From contig CAUGSS010000004.1 in NCBI GenBank assembly GCA_959602365.1, forward strand, positions 1 to 64,000: 64,000 bases of DNA, read 5' to 3'. The notes under the pieces are model-generated. The model was given only the letters and a program-made list of their open reading frames with translations. It was not told the origin of the DNA and made no database searches. This document shows, one piece after another, positions 57,842 through 64,000 of this stretch. How positions within the stretch are numbered: position 1 is the stretch's first letter; each line of letters begins with the position of its first letter. This stretch comes from an uncultured Eubacteriales bacterium. GTDB taxonomy: Bacteria; Bacillota; Clostridia; Oscillospirales; Oscillospiraceae. A program made the translations under genes and the position numbers.

Positions 57842-58619
57842 GATGTAACACCTCCTTGGTCAGATTTTCATAGCTCTGGGCCACCTTGCCTCTGGGATCA
57901 TAGGCGAAAATACTCTTCCCCTCGGCGCTGGTCTCCTTGGCCCGGACGGAATGAGGGATTTCTGTGTTGAACACCTTGATCTTGCTACCGTAGGTCTCCC
58001 GCAGCAGGGCGGAAATCTCCTTGGCAAAATTGGTGCGGCTGTCCACCAGGGTCAGCAGAATGCCGTCGATCTGTAATTTGGGATTCAGCTGCCGCCGCAC
58101 TCTCCCAATGGTGGACATCAGCTGCTCCAGCCCTTTGGCAGGCAGATACTCTGCCTGGACCGGGATAATAATCCGGTTGGCGGCGGCCAAGGCATTGACG
58201 GTGAGCATCCCCAGGGAGGGCTGACAGTCGATCAGGATGTGGGAATACTGGCCCCGTACCGTGTCCAGGTACTGCCGCAGGATGGTCTCCCGGCTCATGG
58301 CGTTGACCAGCGAGACCTCCATACCGGAGAGCTGGATGTCGGCGGGCATCAGGTCAACGCCCTCGCTGTGATGCAGGATGCCCTCGCCGGGTTGGATGGG
58401 CTCGTCCATAAGGATGCGGCCCATGGCGTTGGCCAGGGTGAACGGCAGCTTGTCCGGCTGAGGCCAGCCCAGGCTGACGGTCAGGCTGGCCTGGGGGTCT
58501 GCGTCCACCAGCAGCACCTTCTTTCCCGCCCGGGCAAGCCCGATCCCCAAATTGGCGCAGGTGGTCGTCTTGCCGACGCCGCCCTTCTGGTTGGCCACTG
58601 CAATGATTTGTGTATTCAT
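57798..58619 (-). CDS. parA: ParA-family partition ATPase
   Basis: A 273-residue Soj/ParA protein. Walker A is KGGVGKTT (11-18), Walker A' is VLLVDADPQASLT, and Walker B is HILIDCQPSLG. The length and motifs are standard. It is the first gene of the element's leftward run, with GGAGGGAC and GAGAGG before the ATG. It works with ParB to keep the excised circular form stable. Confidence 0.95.
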   Translation of the reverse strand: MNTQIIAVANQKGGVGKTTTCANLGIGLARAGKKVLLVDADPQASLTVSLGWPQPDKLPFTLANAMGRILMDEPIQPGEGILHHSEGVDLMPADIQLSGMEVSLVNAMSRETILRQYLDTVRGQYSHILIDCQPSLGMLTVNALAAANRIIIPVQAEYLPAKGLEQLMSTIGRVRRQLNPKLQIDGILLTLVDSRTNFAKEISALLRETYGSKIKVFNTEIPHSVRAKETSAEGKSIFAYDPRGKVAQSYENLTKEVLHLEKQREKNRACVSR

Positions 58620-58940
58620 CCTCTCTAGTCCCTCCTATTGCGGCATCTCCACGTTTTTGTTTTATGTAGCAAAACAGACGTCCATTTCTGAACGCCTGTC
58701 GTTATCGCAATTTTTACTTTGACCGGAACGCACAATCGTTGATTCAGAAAACGAACGGATGGTATGATAGGAAAATGGAGATCTTGCTGAGGGATACTGC
58801 GGAAATGCTCAATTGAAAGTCGGTGATGAGTGGCCGCTTGTAATTTTTTGTAAATCGCTTACAATAAGCGCGGCGCTACCCCCTCAAGCATCAAAATCCG
58901 GCATCCATTGCGCCCCAATGCTTTCCTGGCTTCACTTACA
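58620..58940. other. probable right end of the element
   Basis: This 320-bp region holds the parA ribosome binding site, a hairpin ACAGACGTC/GAACGCCTGT type (58674-58699) with TTTT on the minus strand, and AT-rich sequence with no gene. The 5' part of sigK resumes at its right edge. The attachment core is not assigned. Confidence 0.45.
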
Positions 58941-59588
58941 TTAGTGGCGGCGCGATACATAGGAGCGGCTGATGCCGCACTGGGCTGCAATTTCCCGCTG
59001 GGTTCTGGGGGGCTTGCCGTCCAGGCCGTAGCGGCCCACAATGACCTGCCGCTCCCGCTCCTCCAGCACCTGTTCCACGCAGACCCGCACTTTCCTGCAG
59101 GCATCCCGGGTATCCAGCTCCTCCAGCATGTCATCCTCCACCCGGATCAGATCCAGTATGGACAGATTGCTGCCGTCCCCGTCAGTGTCCAGGGTCTCAG
59201 ACAGAGAAACCTCCCCCGCCAGCTTCCGCGTCTTGCGCAGATACATCAGGATCTCATTTTCGATACATCGGGCCGCATAGGTGGTCAATTTGATCTTTTT
59301 GTCCGCCCGGTAGGTGTTTACCGCCTTGATCAGGCCGATGGTGCCAATGCTGATCAGGTCATCCACGTCTCCGGTCTGGGTGTAATACTTTTTAACAATG
59401 TGAGCCACCAGCCGCAGGTTGTGCTCGATCAGCTTGTTGCGGGCGGCCATATCTCCCTGGGCCGCCTGTTCCAAAAACACCCGCTCCTCCTCCGGTTTCA
59501 GCGGCCGCGGGAAGGAACCGGTGCCGGTATTCATCCGCAGTGTAAAAAAGTTCCCCTGGAAGAGCAGCAGGGCCAAAACAGATAGCAT
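58941..59588 (-). pseudogene. sigK: sigma-K-like sporulation sigma factor with altered 3' end
   Basis: A 215-residue sigma factor that closely follows SigK: a hydrophobic pro-sequence MLSVLALLLFQGNFFTLRMN, FPRPLKPEEERVFLEQAAQG, NLRLVAHIVKK, DVDDLISIGTIGLIKAVNTY, AARCIENEILMYLRK, and region 4 REKxV-type RERQVIVGRYGLDG, TQREIAAQCGISRSYVSR. Known SigK proteins go on with an IEKRAL helix and ~20 more residues; here RH and a stop follow. The start is set by AAAGGAG before MLSVL. Loss of the last helix would be expected to weaken promoter -35 contact. The divergence point matches the end of the conjugative element. Confidence 0.75.
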
Positions 59589-59785
59589 ATGCGTCAGCTC
59601 CTTTTTCATGAGTGACATATCTTATTCCCCGACCGTATGTCCAAATTCCTCCCCCAGACAAAGCCCAGGCCGCCGAAAACCGGTACAAAAGTGCGGGCTC
59701 ACCTTCCGGCGGCCACGCTCATGCGGCGCGCCTCCTGCTTCGTTGGATATTTTGCCAGCCGACCAGCAGCCTGCATAGAAAGCGG

Positions 59786-60535
59786 TCAGCCCCTGGCGTT
59801 GGCCTTCAGGTATCCCTGGATGCCGTCGGCGGTGGACAGTCCCTTGGCCGCCTGGGCGGTCTCCTCGGCCCACCACTTGTAGATCCTGGCGCGGGTGGGC
59901 AGCACCGCCGAGACACACACGGAGAACTCATCCAGCCCCCAGCACATCAGCATGGGGATCAGACATTGGTCGGCGGCAGCCTCGCCGCACATGCCCACGG
60001 GAATATAGGCGGCGTGGGCGGCCTGGATGACATTGCGGATGGAGCGCAGCACTGCCAGATGGAAGGTTATGTACAGCTTCTCCACCTTGGCGTTGCCCCG
60101 GTCCACCGCCACGATGTACTGGGTCAGGTCGTTAGTGTCGATAAAAAACAGTTGCTCTCTTGGGCCAGCAAGTCGGCAATCAGGGCGGCGGGAGGCTACA
60201 CCATGATGCCTAGGGCGATGTCCCTGTCATAGGGCAGTCCCTCGGCCTCTAGTTCCCCCTTGCACCGCTCCAGCATCGCCTAGGGCGGACACGACTAGGT
60301 CCACTGCGGCCTTCAGTACATCCTGCTCCTGATCGCCTGAGCATCGGATCTTGATCTCTCTGCCCTGCTTGATGCAGGCGGCCATCAGGTGTATTATTCT
60401 CTTGTCGTTGAGGGACTTACCGTTGAAAACGATGGTGACGTCGCAGGGGTATGCCGCCATGGTACTGACAAACAGCCGGGTGGGACGCATGTGCATACCT
60501 TGAGGGTTACAAGTTTAGTCTTTGCAGATACTATA
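59786..60535 (-). pseudogene. remnant of HPr fused to the C-terminal part of PTS Enzyme I
   Basis: The upstream part translates as an HPr domain (NPQGMHMRPTRLFVSTM with the active His, FNGKSLNDKRIIHLMAACIK, CSGDQEQDVLKAAVDLVVSALGD). It then passes after a frame change straight into the C-terminal part of Enzyme I (EAEGLPYDRDIALGIMV, stop, PPAALIADLLAQES, NDLTQYIVAVDRGNAK, VGMCGEAAADQCLIPML). The first ~380 residues of Enzyme I are absent. An in-frame TAG replaces the expected Glu codon after GIMV, and a frameshift follows the QES segment. It cannot make a working phosphotransferase. Confidence 0.75.
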
Positions 60536-60600
60536 ATAAAAATTCCTTTCTGTCCATCATTTCGTTTTGACACAGTTGGAAACGGCTCAAGTCGATGCAT

Positions 60601-62358
60601 TCAGTCCTTCTTTTTTAGCAGGACACAACCGAAGACCATAAACAGGGCATCGACCACAGCGGAGCCGACCACGCAGGCGGGCAGTACGTGTAGCGAATCG
60701 GCCGCGGCGCAGGGGATGGCGCCTCGGTAATAGCGCACAGGCCCATGATATAGTTGACTAGGCCAGACTTGCACTCGTCAGGGGTGAAGCGGTTTTTGAA
60801 GAAGGTGGTGCCCAAGGCGATGGCGACAGAAAGCACCATGCTGCCTACTATGACGGCGGCCATAACGTCTGAGTCCTGTCATGGTGGCCAGAGTGAGAGT
60901 GCAGAATACATAGGCCACCTTGTTGAAGGGGCCGCCTATGTCTATGGTCATTATTCCAGCCAGCACAATACCCAGCATGATTTTACTGCCCTCGCCCATA
61001 GCCTCCAGGCCGGACCGGAGTACAGGGCGGTGTTGATGGCGCCCACGATGGGATTGATCAGGCATATGAACAGGCAGATGACCAACAAGACTATCGCCGG
61101 GTAGATCAAAATTGGGTTCAGCCCCTCCAGAGATCAGGGCAGTTTGTCGCACAGCTTGCACACGCCCAACATCAGGTAGTCCGCGGCGAAACCGGCGATC
61201 AGGGCTCCCAAGAAGCCAGCGGACACGAAGCTGCCGGCGAGGCTCAGGAAGGTGGCTCTGGGCACGGCCAGGGAACCGCCCAAAACCCACCATTAGGCCC
61301 GGACAGTCGGCAATGGCCATGGCGATATAGCCCACCAGGCTGGGCAGCATCACGTTGAATGCCACGTTGCCGATGTTCCGGAACTAGGCGGTCACCTGGG
61401 TGTTGATGGCGAAGTTTGCGTAGTCGATGGAGGGAGCATCCAGCAGGAAGACTAGGGCGATCAGGATGCCGCCGCCGATGACGAAGGGCAGCATGTGGGA
61501 CACGCCGTTCACCAGCTGCTTGTACAGCTTGCAGCCGAAGCTCTCGTTGTTCACCTCAGCCACAGTTTCGCCGGTGTGGTGATAGTCGGACACCGGCGCC
61601 CGCAGCACTGGTTTGCCGTCAAACCGGGCCAGATCTACCTCTTTATCGGCGACAATGATGATGCCGTCGCAGTCGGCGATCTCCTGCCGGGTCAGCACGT
61701 TCTTGGCGCCGCCGGGGCCCTGGGTCTCCACCTTGACGGAGATGCCGATCTCAGTGCCCTTCTTCTCCAGGGCCTCGGCGGCCATGTAGGTGTGGACAAT
61801 GCCAGTGGGGCAGGCGGTGATGGTCAGAATTTGGGGGCCGGCCTGGGCGGAAACAGAAGTTTCTTGGGGCTTCTCCTCCGCCGCCTCCTGGACCGGGCTG
61901 TACTTGGCGGTCTCAAACTTGTCGATGACGGCCATGAAGGCGTCGGCATCCTGAGCCTGCCGCAGCTGAGCGGAGAAGTTCGGGTCCATCAGCAGCACCA
62001 TCAGGTGGGACAGGATCTCCATATGCAGATTCCCGTCCATGGAGACGGCAATTATAAAGAGCAGGTTGGAGGGCTGGCCGTCCATGGCGCCGTAGTCCAC
62101 ACCCTCCTTCAGGATGCAGGCCGCCAGACTAGGGGCGCTGACACAGTCGCTCTTGGCGTGGGGCACCGCGATGCCCGCCTCGATGACGGTGCTGGTCTGG
62201 GCCTCCCGGGCCATAATGACCTTCTTGTAGGCCTCCCGATCCGTCAGGCAGCCGCCCTTGACCTGGAGATCCACCAGCAGGTCAATGGCGGATTCCTTAT
62301 CCTGAGCGGTGGTGCCTAGGGCGATCTTGTCTCGGCTGAGCAGATCAACGATTCGCAT
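60601..62358 (-). pseudogene. fruA: broken fructose PTS enzyme IIABC
   Basis: The EIIA domain (MRIVDLLSRDKIALGTTAQD; active His in AVPHAKSDCV) and EIIB domain (active Cys in TITACPTGIVHTYMAAEAL) are intact. EIIC begins KLYKQLVNGVSHMLPFVIGG but stops at a TAG where glutamine is expected (VTA-stop-FRNIGNVAFN). The rest of EIIC is recognisable in two further frames (LVGYIAMAIADCPGLMVGFG; VGSMVLSVAIALGTTFFKNR; VVDALFMVFGCVLLKKKD) with several frameshifts. As read here fructose uptake through this protein is lost, unless the damage reflects poor assembly of this segment. Confidence 0.82.
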
Positions 62359-62384
62359 AAAACCAATCTCCTTTTTGTAGTGTA

Positions 62385-63273
62385 TTAAAAGGTATTTAAC
62401 AAAGCCATAATCTGATCTCCGGTGGCCAGGCCGTCGGAGAAGGCGGTGGCGTTGCCGGCGGCGGTGCCCAGACGCTGGACATAGGCGTAATCCCCGGTCT
62501 TGAGCAAACCGACCACGAAGCCGGCCACTATGGAGTCCCCGGTGCCTACGGAGTTGCGCACCTGGCCCTTGGGCACTCCCAGCCGATGACAACCGCCGGT
62601 CTCATCCACCAGCAGGGAGCCGTCCCCGGCCATGGACACTAGTACGTTCCGGACTCCCCGCTGCTGCAACTGGGCGGCGCAGTCCCGGATCTCCTCATCG
62701 GTATTCAGGGTGCGGCCGAAAATCTCCCCCAGCTCCAGATTGTTGGGCTTGATTAGGAAGGGATAGTAGGGCAGCACATTGCACAGCAGATCCCGGGTAG
62801 CGTCCACCACGAAATGGATGCCCCGGCCCTCCAGCCGGGCCAGAATCCGTTCGTAGATGTCCCCGGGCAGGGTGGAGGGCACGGAGCCGGAGACGATGAG
62901 CACGTCATCCCGCTCCAGCTTGTCTAGCTTCTGGAACAGCCGGTCCAGGACGGCGGCGTCAATATTGAGATCCTGGCCGTTGATCTCGGACTCCTGGTCC
63001 GCCTTGATCTTCACGTTGATCCGGGTCAGCCCCTGATCCATCCAGATGAAATCTGTCCGGATGCCCTCCCGGCAAGCCCTTCCTCTAGGGCCTGTCCGGT
63101 AAAGCCCGCCAGGAAACCCAGGGCCACGTTGTCCACCCCCAGATGGCTCAAAACGGCGGAAACGTTGAGGCCCTTGCCTCCCAGCTGGATCTCCTCCCGG
63201 CTGGTGCGGTTCACTTCCCCCACTTGGAAGCCACATAGTCCAGGGCAGGATTGAATGTGACGGTGTAAAACAT
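62385..63273 (-). pseudogene. fruK: broken 1-phosphofructokinase
   Basis: The kinase that would use the product of FruA. It starts MFYTVTFNPALDYV, the standard opening, but a deletion then shifts the frame so that the expected FQVGEVNRTSREEIQLGGKG is read out of phase. A second one-base loss (CTTGCCGGGAGG for CTTGCCCGGGAGG) falls after TGQALEEGLA. From REGIRTDFIWMDQGLTRINV onward the frame is intact to the end, including the PfkB catalytic motif VGTGDSIVAGF. The order deoR-fruK-fruA is the usual fructose operon. Confidence 0.85.
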
Positions 63274-63277
63274 AGGA

Positions 63278-64000
63278 TTATAAAACCTCCTTGACGATGG
63301 TATGCTCCAGATATGCCCGATCCGGCAAATGGTCGGTGATGATACTGGCCTTTTCCAGGGGCAGCACCGAGGCGGCGCTCACCGTCTCAAACTTGCTGCT
63401 GTCGGCCAGGCTGTAAGTGAGATAGGCCCGCTGGGACGCCTTCCGCTTCACCGCCGCCTCCGGGTCCGGGGTAGTGAACCCCTGGCGCAGGGTAATGCCG
63501 TTGATTCTCAAAAAGGCCTTGGTGAAGTTGTAGCCCTCCAGGTCGGTCAGGGCCTGGGCCCCCACCACAGCGCCAGTGCCCGGCTTCAGCGCGCCTCCCA
63601 GCACATAGCCTTGGAATCCCAGCTCCGGCAATCGCAGGGCGCAGGCCACTCCGTTGGTGACAAAGGTGGCCTTGGAATGCTTCTGATGCTCCACCATCCG
63701 GACGGTGGTGGTGCCCGCATCCAGATACACCACATCCTCGTCGCTGATGAGCTCCGCGGCATAGCGGGCGATGCGCTCCTTTTCCGGCTGGTGCATCCGA
63801 TCCTTGGTGCCCACGTCGGGCTCCTCCCTCAGGAACTCGCCGCCGCAGGCCACTGCACCGCCGTGGACCTTGCTGAGTTTGCCCCGCCGGGCCAGGGCGT
63901 TCAGATCCCGGCGGATAGTGGCCTCCAAGGCCCCCGTCAGCTCGCACAGCCGGGGCACTCTCGCCGCCCGGTGCTCCTCCAGCTCCTGAAGAATTATCTC
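63278..64000 (-). CDS. fruR: DeoR-family regulator of the fructose operon, 5' end outside the window
   Basis: At least 240 residues, open to the right edge. The N-terminal HTH is seen as RVPRLCELTGALEATIRRDL, NALARRGKLSKVHGGAVA. The sugar-phosphate-binding DeoR C-terminal domain follows (ERIARYAAELISDEDVVYLD, AGTTTVRMVEH; VTNGVACALRL; TKAFLRINGITLRQGFTTPD). This matches FruR/FruP-type regulators. It ends 4 bp before the fruK start, so they form one operon. It appears intact, unlike its neighbours. Confidence 0.9.
   Translation of the reverse strand, partial: EIILQELEEHRAARVPRLCELTGALEATIRRDLNALARRGKLSKVHGGAVACGGEFLREEPDVGTKDRMHQPEKERIARYAAELISDEDVVYLDAGTTTVRMVEHQKHSKATFVTNGVACALRLPELGFQGYVLGGALKPGTGAVVGAQALTDLEGYNFTKAFLRINGITLRQGFTTPDPEAAVKRKASQRAYLTYSLADSSKFETVSAASVLPLEKASIITDHLPDRAYLEHTIVKEVL

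Noticed and set aside
60200..63100. Cluster of about 12 CTAG tetranucleotides in the PTS segment
   Set aside because: The count is close to what base composition alone predicts; it only looks striking because the neighbouring genes avoid CTAG.
1..64000. CRISPR arrays, rRNA genes and complete tRNA genes
   Set aside because: No regularly spaced short repeats with unique spacers and no rRNA or foldable tRNA sequence were seen.

Overview
The window comes from a Gram-positive, spore-forming anaerobe of the Clostridia, most likely a gut Oscillospiraceae-type genome. The grounds are a GC-rich base composition in the core genes, strong GGAGG-type ribosome binding sites, a sporulation sigma-K-like gene, fructose PTS genes, and conjugation genes of the type common in gut Clostridia. 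The organism is inferred from gene content only. Almost every gene is on the minus strand. The exceptions are one small gene near the putative transfer origin and a two-gene AT-rich island at 43.1-46.2 kb.

Region 1 (1-20.7 kb) is a secretion and surface locus bounded by two nearly identical ~415-bp copies of an XRE regulator region. It holds two very large paralogous substrate-binding lipoproteins, four paralogous propeller-like lipoproteins, five paralogous small secreted peptides (one a pseudogene), an ABC ATPase with a large permease, and an ECF sigma / membrane anti-sigma / secreted protein operon. The peptide-lipoprotein pairs look like repeated duplications of one unit. Just before the second XRE copy lies a decayed, internally deleted copy of the HTH gene found intact at 22.3 kb.

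Region 2 (20.7-58.6 kb) is an integrative conjugative element resembling Tn1549-type elements. Read in the direction of transcription it holds ParA, ParB, an AbrB-like regulator, a lipoprotein, a giant thioester/SpaA/VaFE adhesin, DNA-binding hypotheticals, an excisionase-like HTH, a truncated Rep-like HTH protein, ArdC, DUF3846, MobC with a candidate oriT, the relaxase, PcfB, VirD4, a Maff2-type pilin-like protein, a VirB6-like protein, PrgI, VirB4, a lysozyme/M23 cell wall hydrolase, a DUF3991/TOPRIM protein and a winged HTH. Cargo sits between these core genes: three AAA/DUF4143 ATPases, a RelBE-type module, an AbrB-like/HipA-like kinase pair, and the AT-rich HEPN-like plus dual-NTPase pair. 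No integrase lies inside the window.

Region 3 (58.9-64.0 kb) looks chromosomal. A sigK-like gene diverges from its family at the end of its last helix-turn-helix, exactly where the element would end. It is followed by a decayed PTS segment (an HPr to Enzyme I fusion remnant, a broken fruA, a broken fruK) and a DeoR-type regulator that runs off the edge.

The most interesting candidates for new biology are the HEPN-like/KGGVGR-ATPase pair, a classic A_AAA_AAC slippery site in pcfB that restores the expected C-terminus, and the expanded peptide/lipoprotein/ABC locus.
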